From: Tetrahymena elliotti 4EA
Lineage: Eukaryota; Ciliophora; Oligohymenophorea; Hymenostomatida; Tetrahymenidae
Direction of reading: 5' to 3'
DNA length: 64,000 nt
Assembly: GCA_000231825.2 (NCBI GenBank)
Contig: JH720335.1
Coordinates: 124,001-188,000, forward strand
A program made the position numbers and the translations under genes. Shown here in pieces: positions 12,415 to 23,922 of this stretch. Position 1 is the stretch's first letter. Each line of letters opens with the position of its first letter. Below the pieces are notes generated by a model, which saw only the letters and a program-made list of their open reading frames with translations, did not search any database and was not told the DNA's origin.

Positions 12415-14249
12415 TCATTTTATAGCATCAAAAATAGCTCCACCAGCATTTGAAACAGTTTTTACTACGCAACAGCAACATGATTATATATTTTCTGCTA
12501 TTACTTCAGAACCATCACCTATTTTTTCTACCAAATTTGAAGAACATAAACAAGTACACATTCCACTAATTTTATTGCAGCATCCTCCACAGCAACCAAC
12601 AACAACATCAAATTACTTTTCAGCTTCTTCTCCAATTTTTGATAAAGTAGAAGAAGCACAGCAGCATGTACAAAACTTTTCACAGCAGCCATAAGCCTTT
12701 TCTGCTCCCCCTTAAATACCTTCTCCTATTGATTAAGCAACTTTCATATTACAGCAATCTTTGCAAATAGAACCTATAGATGAAAAGCAAGAGACACAAC
12801 ATCCTGAGACTGATTCAGCCCCTGACTGTACTGAATCTCCAATTTTTTCTACATTACTGCAAGTACAACACTATGAAAAAATAGCTCCACACCCAACACA
12901 GCACTTGTGACAAAATCCAGTTACAGCTTCTCCACCTGCACTCAAATTAGCTCCAATTTTTCCTACTGTTTCAGTTGTACATGTATTTATACAGCATTCT
13001 CCAATACGACCACATAAGTTTCCACAGAAATTTTATGAATATTAAACACCTGATTATAAACCATCTCCTACCCCTTGCATAAAATTGGAATCACAGCAAT
13101 CTCTACAAAAGTCTCCACATCTTAAAAAGCAACTTTCACAGCAATTAATAGATTTGCTTCCATATTATTCAAGTGATTCACCATTGCAAAAACGAGAGCA
13201 TGCATTAGACAATGCATTGCACCAGCCTCCTAAATTACCACAGCAGCTACTACAAAAACTTGCTAATTAATTAATAAAAAAGAAATAATTATTAAAATAA
13301 ATACAAAAAATGTAACTCGATTAATTAATTTAAACAAAATTTATTAATTAAAGTAATAAGTTCCAAAAACTGCCTACTTATTACCTAATTAATGAATTAA
13401 TTAACTTTTTTTATTGTTATTGCTTTCTAATAAAACCAAAAATTATTAACAAATTTCTCCTTGGTTTTGAAGGTTATTTACTTGTTATTTCTTATTTAAT
13501 ATGTATGACTAAAAGTAGAAATTTCCACATTAAAATAAAAAATTACCTAGAGAATTACAGCAGGGCTAACAGTTTTCTTTGAAGAATGTTTCTGAGCACA
13601 AGCCAAATATGCCTTATAAACAATAAGTGATCAAATAACAAGGAGACATAATTGCATAAAAAAGGCAATCACAAAATTTTTTGCAAGAACTGTCTCCCTT
13701 TTTATAAGCACAAAAATTGCATCCAGGTGATCCTCCTACATATATTATAGCAGTACCTCCATAAGTTCTGTTTTCAATCTTTTACTTTTATTTGTAGCTA
13801 TTCTATTGAACTACAGGTTGTTTAGCTTAATTTTAGAAATGAGCTGGATAGTTATTTTACTATTATTATTGATTAGGATAGCCAACTCCATATTGATATT
13901 ATTATTCAGGAACATAACCCTAGTTTTGAGCTTATGGTTAGCCATTATATACAGGAACTTATCCTTATTAGTTTGGATAAGGGTATAACATTTAGGGCTA
14001 CTACATAGGTGGAGCATTTTAATAATATGGATCCTAAATAAAGACAGATTATCCTGGCTATTACATAACGACAGTTTATGGTGCTTATTATACAATTACA
14101 GTTTATGCAGGTTGTTGAACAACAACAGTTTAAACAGGTTAAACTCCTACTTGCTAGTATACAACAGGTTGAACATTATTGATTTAGACTGGCTAATACT
14201 ACTCCTATCTATACTATTAGTCTTAAATCGGTGAATATTATTGATGCAT
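12415..14249 (-). CDS. Gln/Pro/Tyr-rich N-terminus plus Cys-rich repeat protein
   Basis: Two exons, 13547..14249 and 12415..13262, join in phase 1 across a 284-bp intron (13263..13546, GTAATT...TTAG) and give 516 residues. Residues 1-165 are Gln/Pro/Tyr/Val-rich with a repeated QPVQTVVVQQ-like unit (QPAQTVIVQQ, APQTVVMQQ). From about residue 175 the protein becomes very Cys-rich. The last 180 residues hold five degenerate copies of about 40-45 residues of the pattern IG-x(5-8)-AE-x(3)-GCC-x2-C followed by more Cys pairs (examples EKIGDSVQSGAESVSGCCVSC and QSIGEGIQGGAEKAYGCC, kept short here). No signal peptide or clean membrane helix is seen. Clusters of CC/CxC could be palmitoylation or metal sites; that is inference. 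No named family is recognised. The long low-complexity arm resembles proteins that coat membranes, but this is speculative. Confidence 0.7.
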
Positions 14250-16223
14250 TTTTAAAGTAAAAAACTAGTTGAAATATTTAATTAGTTTATTTTTGTTTGG
14301 AATATTTTATAATAATTAATCAATCAAATTAATATTATTATGGATTTTGTTTATCTTCTATCAATTTATTCAAATTCACTCAAAAGGTCTCCTTAGAACT
14401 AATTTACATGATTTACATTTATTAATGCTATTTTCAGACTTAATTGTAATTAAGTTTAAAACAAAAACCTACCAGTTAATCTTATTGGCCTCACATAAAG
14501 CAGTCTTAAGATGAGATATTTTTAAAGTATTAGAGTTTTAGAATAAATGGCTAAAAAAGAAGGAAAAAGACGATTTGATTGCAATAGACTCATAAATTCC
14601 TATAAATTAAGTCTTAAAAATAGATGATTGTAAGCTCTTTAATTAATAGGAGTATACAGATTATATACTAATTTTTTTTAATTTGCGTTTGAATTTCGAT
14701 AAGGTCTATTAGATTCACTACTTTTTTCTACTAAAAATAAGAAAGAATTTTAAACTAAAATAATTGTAACATGTACTCTTTTCATTTTTCATGATTAATA
14801 ATTAATTTCTTTGAGCAATTATTATTATTCTTTATTTTATAAAATTTAAGTTCATAGTTTTATTTGTTTATGAGTTTTGATTGGCAACCAACATATTTAT
14901 ATTTTTAAAGAGAGTTTAACTTAAAAAATATTATCAAATATGGCATCACTGAAACCTAAACTCGATAGTGTAATTTATTCTTATTAGCACTACAGAGGCC
15001 TTCAATACCGATGAAAAGCCTTATCGGAGGAGACAAGACAAACAAAAAAATGAATAAATTTAGATTGAAATTGATTCGAATTAATATTAAATTCGAGTCA
15101 TCTTTTGTGATAATTAATTAAAAATAAGAGTTAAAAATAAATTATACCAAGTAATCATTTTTTGGTATTTTGTACATTATTCATGTTAGATAAATTTCCT
15201 CTTAAATAATTTGTTTGTTTGTTTGTTTTAGCAGTTTGACTAAATAGAATTGTATAATCATTTGTTATTAAATTTGGAAGACATTCTTTCACTAGACTAA
15301 TAAAATTAAAAAATCTATTTGATAATAATAAAAAAGTAGTTTCATAATTATTTTAAATTTTATTTGGTGTGTATTTTTATTAATTATTGAACTTTCTATT
15401 GAAAATCTTTTAAAAAGAAGAATAATTATTTTAAATTAAATGAATATTATTTTAAAAACTTCAATAAATAAAAATTAACTAAAGTATTTTTACATTCAAA
15501 AATATTTCCATCTCGAGATTAGATATTAGAAATAAAAATATCTTTTCCTTATTTTAATATTATTTATTTATTTAGGAAAATAATGATTGGTTTATAAAAA
15601 TAAAAATATTTAGTCTTTTACTTACAAGCATAACTTACATTAACTTAACCAACCAAAACTAATTTAAAAACAAAATTAAAATCTAGATTAATCTAATCAA
15701 AAAATACATTAGTAGATATTTATTTTAAAACAAAACAAATTTGTGGTCAAGTTACCCTAAAAAGGAATTAAAAATAGAAGTATTTTATCTAAAATGAGCC
15801 AAATATTTTGTGGTCTGGTCTCATTCTTATTTTTGGCTTCAAATTGAATTTAAAGTGGGAATTTATTAATCAATTGGTAGGATTGAGAAATATCATTTCT
15901 ATCAATTTTCATGAATATGTTTCCAAACATTAAATTAATTCAGTTTATCTTTTACAAAAATTAATTTCAAAATCTAAATAAAATGGAAAATATTAAATTA
16001 ATAATAGATTAATAATAATTTTAGTTTTTAAGTTAATTTTATTTCTAAAAAATATAATTGGTAAAACAAAATATGAATAAATTATTGACTGATTGATTGA
16101 TTGAAAAGTTAAAAACTATTTATCAAAAACAAACAACTTGTTTGACTTTTGTTTGAATGCTATTTTAATATTAATTTTATATATTTAATTAAAGTTAAGA
16201 ATTATTATTCATCTTCAAACAAA
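14250..16223. other. Divergent intergenic region between Cys-rich gene and CDF gene
   Basis: About 2 kb that separates two divergently transcribed genes and so should contain both promoters. Simple repeats occur: (GTTT)n at about 15211..15229 and (GATT)n at about 16088..16104. A GC-richer hairpin region lies at 14965..15045 and is listed separately. No protein frame is convincing. Confidence 0.4.
14965..15045. other. GC-richer foldable segment, possible ncRNA
   Basis: The segment contains CCGAT (15008..15012) and ATCGG (15023..15027) as a 5-bp stem, enclosed by outer CCT/AGG pairs, and an AGTG/CACT pair just to the left. A CGATGAA element resembles a snoRNA box C, but no well-placed CTGA box D follows. 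The composition contrasts with its AT-rich surroundings. I could not match it to a known RNA. Confidence 0.2.
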
Positions 16224-17453
16224 ATGCATTCTATTAGCATAAACCAATCTGTCTTTGATAGAATCACTTAAGATAGGCCATAAAAAATAGGAAAATTATA
16301 GAAATGGATTAATTATATAAGCTGGAGTAGAGAATCTGAAGAATCTAGGAAGCTAGGAAATTTAACTGTAGCATTGGTTTTAATTATCGTTTTATCCATT
16401 TTGAATGGTGTATTAAAAAGCAATATACAAATGACAATTAATGGAATCCATAATTGTTTACATCTATTTTCATTTATCTTCTCGATGTATGCACTAATGA
16501 AAGCTAAAAAAAATGCAAATATGCATTATACATATGGATACACTAGATATGAAACTATTGCTGCATTTAGTAACTGCATCTTTTTGATTCTTTCTTCACT
16601 CTTTTTAGTGATCAGTAGTTTACATTATCTTACTCATGATGATGATCATTCTAGTGCTGCTGCTTCAGCAACTGCTGATGGAGAGTAAGCTCATGCTGAA
16701 AAAAATTAACATGAAGATGAATCAGGTCCTCTTATCATATTTTATGTGAAAATAATCTTCAATTTAGCTGGTATTTATTCTTTCAGTGAATATGCTTTAT
16801 TTGCTCCTTTAGAAGAATTCTAAGATATTGGAGCCTCCACGTAAAAATATGCTTATTCGGGAGTTAATGAATCAACATACAAAAATTTCTCTTTTAAGTA
16901 TGAGAAATTCTATCGTTATCTATCTCAAAACAGCCACCATTTTAATGATGAAAATCATCCTTAGCCTGTCTCTGCCCACCCACATTCCTCTAAGCTTCAC
17001 TTTACTAGTCACTACGAAAATATGCATAGTATATTCCTTCATTTCTTCATAGATTTCCTTTTCAATTTTAGTACCCTTGCATGCCATTACCTAATTAATT
17101 TAGATTTTCATGAAGCTGCTATCCTCCTACCATTTATAATAATGATCTTCACTATTATTTTCACCAAAAAGCTTTTAGTAATAACATTCAAAATTCTCCT
17201 TCAAGCTCTCCCTATAGATGACGAAGTAAACGTCAAATAAATGTTGTAAGAAATAACTTCCATAAATGGAGTCGTTGATATTCCATAACACTATTTCTGG
17301 GGTATGACAGCAGGGTACTTAGTTTGTAATGTTACAGTAAGAATTAGAAAGAGCTCCAATTCAGAAGAAATCTATAAAGAAATTCATTAAATTCTATCCA
17401 AAAAGTTTTATAGCATTTGCATTCAGATTGAAGAAAGCAAGACTGAATATTGA
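16224..17453 (+). CDS. Cation diffusion facilitator (ZnT/SLC30-like) transporter
   Basis: A single exon of 410 codons (409 residues) from ATG 16224 to TGA 17451..17453. It has the cation diffusion facilitator layout: about six hydrophobic helices, the YTYGYTRYETIAAFSNCIF block of helix 3, and a long His-rich cytoplasmic loop (DDDHSS, HSSKLHFTSHYENMH). Helix 5 carries HFFID and a C-terminal cytoplasmic domain follows (SINGVVDIPQHYFWGMTAGY). CDF proteins exchange zinc or related ions for protons across organelle or plasma membranes. In helix 5 the zinc-site HxxxD is present. In helix 2 the usual HxxxD appears instead as HNCLH, so the aspartate is replaced by His; this may alter metal selectivity. 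It is convergent with the TTLL gene downstream. Closest by architecture to ZnT-type exporters; the metal transported is not determinable. Confidence 0.85.
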
Positions 17454-18191
17454 TTGATTGAAATAAATAGATATCTTAATTATTAAAATTCCTTTTTTAT
17501 ATGTTTTCTTAAAATACTTAGTATCAAATAAAATAAAAGTGAGTAAATTCCAAGCAAATAATTTTTTATCAGGCAAAACGATTTTTAAGATATTCTATGT
17601 AAGGAAAAGAAAAGGATTTATTTAGAATGATTCTTTATCTTCTAAATAAAATGAAATATCAAATTTATTAATAAATTCTTTTGTTTTTTAAAATTACTTT
17701 TTTAAAAAATGGACAAAAGAAAAAGATTAAAATAAATTCCCTTATTCAATAACATATTTTTACTGTTTTTAGATGAAGGTAAGAATTAATTTTGATGAAA
17801 AAACTTTTAAAAAATTGAAATCTTTGAATATTTTTATTTAAAAATAAAGAAGAACAAGTTAATTATTTAAAAAATGTTGAATAGTTATGTTTAAACAAAA
17901 AACCATTATATAAAAATATAGACTCAAATTTTTATGCTAATAATTGTAATAATTAATATAACAGAATAGTATAAATTAAACAATATATATTTTTGACATA
18001 ATAATTTTCCTTTTGCTAATAAGTAAACTCTACATTTAGTAATAAAATAAGTAATTTCTAGAATTGATGCTGAGAATATTCTATTTTATTTTTTCTTTTT
18101 ATCATCATAATTTATTTTATAAAGACATATTTTTAATAGAAAAATATAATTTAACTCCTTTTTAATTCGAAATAGTATTTTCTTGCCTTAA
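17454..18191. other. Convergent 3' intergenic region
   Basis: About 740 bp between the 3' ends of the CDF and TTLL genes. AT-rich with no open coding region on either strand; holds both 3' UTRs. Confidence 0.45.
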
Positions 18192-21100
18192 TCAAAGAGG
18201 GTTAGCAGGATTAGAAAAACGAGACTAAAGAGTACACAAATATTTCCACATATTTTCTTAATCAAGATAACCAGGTACTGGATATTTTATGCTTCTTTAA
18301 GAAAGATCAATTTTAAGCATTTAATCAACAGTTAGCTTGAATGCATCATCTAACATTCTTGGAAGTAATATTTTTAGAATAGGACTGCTTTCTTCTATAC
18401 AAGGGTTGGTATTGACTTCAATAACCCACACATTAAAAAGTTCATCTATGATGAAATCATAACCAAATATTTCAAAGCAATTTGGTCTTTAGTTAATATT
18501 CAGTTTGCTTCTTACGCTCTACATACTTATTTTGATTTCTTCCTCCATTTTTGGAATTATTTTCTCCTTTAGAGATATGTTTTTGGATGGGAAAGTCTTA
18601 TCTAAAAATATTTAGAAATCTTCAAAGCTCATTTAGTTACCATTTTCAAATTTACCATAATTTTTAGAGTGTTACTATACTGCATTATTTGTTAAATGGA
18701 TAAAAGGATTTTATAAATCAGTTATATCATAAGCCTCACTACTCATACGTAGATAGCCTTATTTAAAAATGAGCACATCCATACTCTATGTAACTAAAAC
18801 CCACACACGAATGTCAAACTTTCTTTGATTGATTAATAATGGCCTTTCAATATACTTTTATATGACAAACTGATTTTCTGAGATAATAAATTTGCCTTTT
18901 TGAGGTTTGACTGTAGGCTATTTAATTTATTGGTGAAAACCTTTTCTAGTAAATTATGTAGAGCCGATCACTTAGCTACTAGATAAACTAGCTGTCTATG
19001 GTTTACGCGGAATTAAATTAATGCTTTTTGCTATATTTATCTAAGATCCATTTACAATTGGCTCAAACTAGCCTGATTTAACTTAAGACTAAATTGATAC
19101 AGTAGGCTAAAGAATTTTTTTAGCAGATTAAATTGTCTTTTTAGAATTCTAAATATTAGGAGTATCTACTTAAGCATTTTAATCAATTTGGAATTTAACT
19201 TAATTTACTGTCTTTCCTTTATTTTCATCGCTTTCATCTGATTTATCATCTGTTGAAGGAGAGCTAGTATTTTAATCTAAGCTTTATTGAATTATTTCAG
19301 TTTTACTATCCACTTGGAGATTTGTATTGCTTTTTATTCTTAAATCATTCATTAATTTAGGTAATTGAGCCTTTTCTTCAAGCAACTTTTCTTACTCTTC
19401 CTTAAAATTTTTTTCTGGGAAGCCAATATAATATTCATTTACCAATTTTTCTAATTCTTCTAAACTTGAAAAGACTTCAATACCTCTTCCTCTATTTAAA
19501 TTAACAGGCTTAAGAAGCCAAACATAAGGAGATTTGCCTTCGGAAATGTAAGACTCCTTCATTTAGAAATTGACAGCTGATGATGAGCCATCTCTTTTAT
19601 CAAATATAGAATTTTGATTATCTGTTGAACGAAGCTAGAATTACACTTTTCCATTTTTCTTTTTGATTTCAATTTAATCTTTTTAGCTCTTCAGATGAGA
19701 AGGTAAATTTTTGACATAATACTATAAGAACGTTCTCATTTCATTCATAAAGCCATTGCTATCAATATTTATTTCAAAAGTAATTGGCGTAAATTCAAAA
19801 ACATCAAGTTTATTTTCTGCACAATAATTTTTCATATTCTTAACCAAATTGCTCTTAGTAGTTATCTCATGGTGATACTCAAAATGATTTACAACTTTCT
19901 TTGTCAACTAAATATCCCCCTTACTTCCTAGCTTAGAAAACCTTTTTTAAAAAATAAATTATTTCACTTTTATTTTTAATTTATTTTCAATAAAAATTAT
20001 TTCAGTAAAAACCTTCAAAAAATGTTAGTAAAATTAATACGTTTTGAATTATTAAAAAATGTAACTTTAAATTTTTCTTCATAGATCAACTTTTATTAAT
20101 AATTTTTGCTCATTTTTTTATTGAATTTAAAAATTTAAGGAAAAAGTAAATTTGAAATTCAAGCTTTCCATTTTAAACACCAAAAAGCTTATTTGTTTTT
20201 GTTAAAATCGAATTAATTATATAATTTCGAATGAGAAAGCTTTAACTCTTAATAAAAATCAAGGTTTTAAATTTTGAAAGGATGAGTGAAGTAACTTCAT
20301 AAAATTTATTAGGAGAATAAAAAAAGATTATTTTTAATCAACAAAATAAGGAAATTGATAATAGTATTTTTTTTATTTCAATTTAAGCTTGCTAAAAAAG
20401 GGTCTAAAGAATTAATTACTGTATTGGTCTACTAAATGGATGCCACTCAAAATTTACTTCAGGAAAAACTTCATCTACTTCTTATAAGAGGACACGAGTT
20501 TCTAAAATTCTTCTGACAATATCAGAGTTGTTACCTTTACCAATATAATAGAATTAAAAGATTTAATTCTAACTGAAGAAGGCAAGAGTATCTTTTACAG
20601 ATATATAAGGTAGAAGTGATTTGTTCATGATGTTCTAATCTTTTAATAAAATCTTCAATTAATCAGTAAGTTATTAAATTGTTTATTTAGTCTAACGCTC
20701 CTTTTCAAGCTCTCTTTTATAAAATTCTATTTTAATGCGTAACTGCTCTTAGATTTTTAATGATTCTTTTTCTTTAGCTTTTAGGTTTTATGTGTGTTAA
20801 TTTTTGACAGATTATAACTCAGACTTACGCTACAAGTATTACTATCTAATTTAAGAAGACTTTTCTTTTTCAAGCAGTTACTAATGTTTAATCAGCTTGA
20901 TTAAAAGTGGTTCTTCAGAATAATCTGTCTAAATAATCACAGGCAGAGTATGCTTCTTTTCAATACTTGATGAAAAATTTGACCTAAAATTTCCAAATGA
21001 TTACCCATTTATTAAAGACTTTTACATGATTTAGTATATACCGCTGGACTAACTGTAGATATCTAATGTTTCTGCTAGTTAAGGGTTGCGTTTAGAAACA

Positions 21101-21642
21101 TTTTAAAGTGATTTTTTATTATTGGTCGATAGGTTTAATGGCAACTTTTCTAATTTTTAATCTATTAATTTTGATTTATTTTCTAAATCTTCTTTCATTT
21201 TCTTTGATTCATCTATTTTTGTGAGTTATTCTAACTTGTTTTTCTCTGCATTTGCAGTATTTGCAGTGCTATTAAATAATTTAGATTGATTATCTATATC
21301 TTATGCGCTTCGGATTTGCTTTTTCTATTTCGTTTCCTGATCACCTATTTATATTTGACTACTTTATTAATTCTCCTTCATTTCTTTAGGCTTCTGAAAT
21401 TTTATCTTTTTTTTTAAACTGCTACCTCTATTTGAGTTTAATTCTTATGTTTAGATTGTTTTCAATGATTTTGTGTTTTATTATAAGTATGGATTTAATT
21501 TGAGTGCTTTATCGCTTTTGGTATTTGAATTTTCATATTCAAGGACTTCTTCATACATCTAATGGTAATCTTTGTTTCCAAAGCTGCCTCTTATATATTT
21601 ATAAAAGTTGTTGTTCAGCTTTTGTGAAGACTTGGATCTCAT
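18192..21642 (-). CDS. Tubulin-tyrosine-ligase-like (TTLL) protein
   Basis: Two exons, 20420..21642 and 18192..19941, join in phase 2 over a 478-bp intron (19942..20419) and give 990 residues. The junction falls inside a conserved block: exon 1 ends ...NFEWHPFSRPIQ and exon 2 continues FSKLGSKGDIQLTKKVVNHF. Residues 1-345 are low-complexity and coiled. The catalytic part follows: YYIGKGNNSDIVRRIL (about 370), NHFEYHHEITTKSNL (about 430), VWLLKPVNLNRGRGIEVF (about 550), a 150-residue Gln/Ser insertion, KFDIRVWVL, HLTNNAVQ, and the ATP-grasp metal/ATP motif EVNTNP near residue 916. TTLL enzymes ligate Tyr, Glu or Gly to tubulin or other proteins, acting on axonemal and cortical microtubules. 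Glycylase versus glutamylase activity cannot be settled. An insertion between ATP-grasp motifs is unusual in size. Confidence 0.88.
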
Positions 21643-22500
21643 TCTAATTATTTTATATTTCTTACAAAATTCAGCTAACAATTGATTAATATAATTTTTT
21701 ACTATTTTTAATTACTGAAATCCTCAAAAACCCTAAATCAACCAATTCATCAATATAATTATAAACAAACAATTAAATAAAGAAATAAATAAATAAATAG
21801 ATTATCAGCTAATCCTAAACCTTCACGAAATTATTAATTTAATAATTAAAAAATTTTTTGCATTTCAGTTTGATTTTTTGGTTATTTTTTTAGAAGATTG
21901 AAATTTATTATAATTTATGCTTACAATTTTTACTATTTAATTTCATAACACTGTTTTTTTTTTCCCAATACATACATACATACTTAATTCTATATTGCGA
22001 ATTAAAATATTTTGGATTTTTTATTGATTTAAAATAAACAAACCCTCATCAGATTTTTGACAAATTTAAATATTCTATTCATTTTTTTTAGAAAAATCAT
22101 AAAATATTGATAAAAAGAAATAAAGAATTATTTGTGACTATTTATTTAGCTTTTTGTGGAGCTATTTTTATTTCTGAGTACTATGTGTTGTTGCATTGAT
22201 TTATAAGATTTCGTAAGCTGTCAATGTAATTTTTTGTTTGTTGTAGCTTCAGTATTTTGATTTATTTTTTCACTGAAAAAACTTTATATTTTACTAAAAT
22301 AAAACTAAAAAAAATTAAAATAATTAAATTGAAAAAAATAATTTTTTGAAATGATTTAATAAATTTAAAACATTTGTTATTACATATTCTAAGTGTAGAT
22401 TTTATTATTACTGAGTTTGAATTTCTAAATATCTTAGTTGGCAATTAAAATTTTTTTTATATCAAAAACAAAGATTTCTAAAAATTCTGAAAGATTTTGA
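21643..22500. other. 5' region of the TTLL gene
   Basis: AT-rich DNA with a CATA microsatellite at about 21970..21983. It probably contains the TTLL promoter; no gene seen. Confidence 0.4.
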
Positions 22501-22527
22501 GCTAAATTACAAATTATTCATATTTTT

Positions 22528-22782
22528 ATGCTCAAATTACTTTGTTTTTTTTGTGAATGTAAATTAACCTTCTCGTTTATTAGTTTCTATGAATTTTTTC
22601 AGTTAAAAATAAAAAGAGATCTTATTTTAAAATTAATAAGAGATGTTATGATAAAAATAAATCCAAATTTAAGTGGAAGAAATAAAATAATCCCATCAAC
22701 TCATAGACTCAAGGATAAATTAAATAAAAAATATTGTAAACTAAACTAAATGATTTTTGGTCTTATAGAAATAATAAATTAA
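22528..22782 (+). pseudogene. Possible hAT-transposase C-terminal remnant
   Basis: An 84-codon frame from ATG 22528 to TGA at about 22780. The segment FFQLKIKRDLILKLIRDVMI followed by NPNLSGRNKIIPSTHRLKD resembles the F..LI..L.P.Y..PSR..L....L stretch of hAT (ZBED/Hobo-like) transposases. Only one Gln reassigned codon occurs before the last dozen codons, so it would be nearly open in the standard code as well. No upstream catalytic region is visible. It is either a small relic or a chance frame. Confidence 0.3.
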
Positions 22783-23922
22783 ATTTGATTTTTTCTTGTA
22801 AGTCATTATTTTGCTAAAAAAATAATTAATAATATCAATTATCTGATCTATTTTGTAATATTTAATTTACGCAAATTTTTAGTTGCTAATTTCAATATTT
22901 TTTTTCCCTTAAAATATTTAAAATTCAGCATCAATCAATGTCAAATTATTCAAAAAGTGATCTTATCAAGTCAGTTTTCATCATTTACATACTAAACTCG
23001 TTTTGTTTTAACAAATTTTGAAAAGTATTTTCGATAAATTGTTTTTTATTTAGAAAGATAATTAGTAGTTAGTTACTACAAGTTTTTTTTGAAGAATAAA
23101 ATGCTTAAAAGATTTTCCAATACTTCAAGCTAACTTTGGAATAGAAAATTTATTAAAAATGTAAATTTTCTAATAAATATATAATATAAGTTAATAATTA
23201 TAAAGGCAATTCAACAAGTAAATTACATTAGATTAGTGCTAAAATTTATTTAGTTACTCAATTTTTAAAATTTATCTAATTATTAAGTGAAAATATTGCG
23301 ATCAATATTTGTAGAAAAAATTATTGCGTTTTCATTCATAATCAAAGTATTTTTGAATTCAAATCTGCAAAATGTTGTTTACTATTTTTTAGTTAAGAAA
23401 ATTATTTTGCAACCAAAATAAATTATTTAAAAAAATGCATTTTTGATTTTGGTGCCATTATTTTACAGTTTTTTGTAAAGTAATGGGTATAACTAAAGCT
23501 TATTAGCTAAAAGGGGGGTTACTGATTTTATGAAATAATTTAATAGTTAAGAGGTAATATTATATTAAAGAAATTATCACAAAAATTTTAGAAAGTAATG
23601 CAGTGTTTATAATTGAAGAATGAGTTTTAATTAGTCAAAAGTAAAAAATGGAATTATCATGAGAATTAATATCTATCTATCTATCTTTTGGTTGTAAAAA
23701 TACATTCAATTTTGCTTTAAACAAAGCAAAATAATAAGAAAAAATTTCTATGATTGAATTTTAAAATCTTATTAAAAATTGATCATAAAGATTCATAAAA
23801 ATTTAGTAAATTTATGATATTGATTTGATTTGAGAAGGATTGATTAGCATATACAATTAACTTTATTATAATTGAAAATTTGATATTTTTTTAAGTACTT
23901 CTTTTATTTTAATAAGCTTCAA
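22783..23922. other. 5' region of the histidine kinase gene
   Basis: About 1.1 kb with no gene seen. An (ATCT)n tract is at about 23671..23687. Contains the presumed promoter of the following gene. Confidence 0.4.

Noticed and set aside
13085..13270. Plus-strand frame over the Cys-rich gene
   Set aside because: It is the antisense shadow of the minus-strand Cys codons. The minus strand gives a longer, repeat-structured protein with a well-placed intron.
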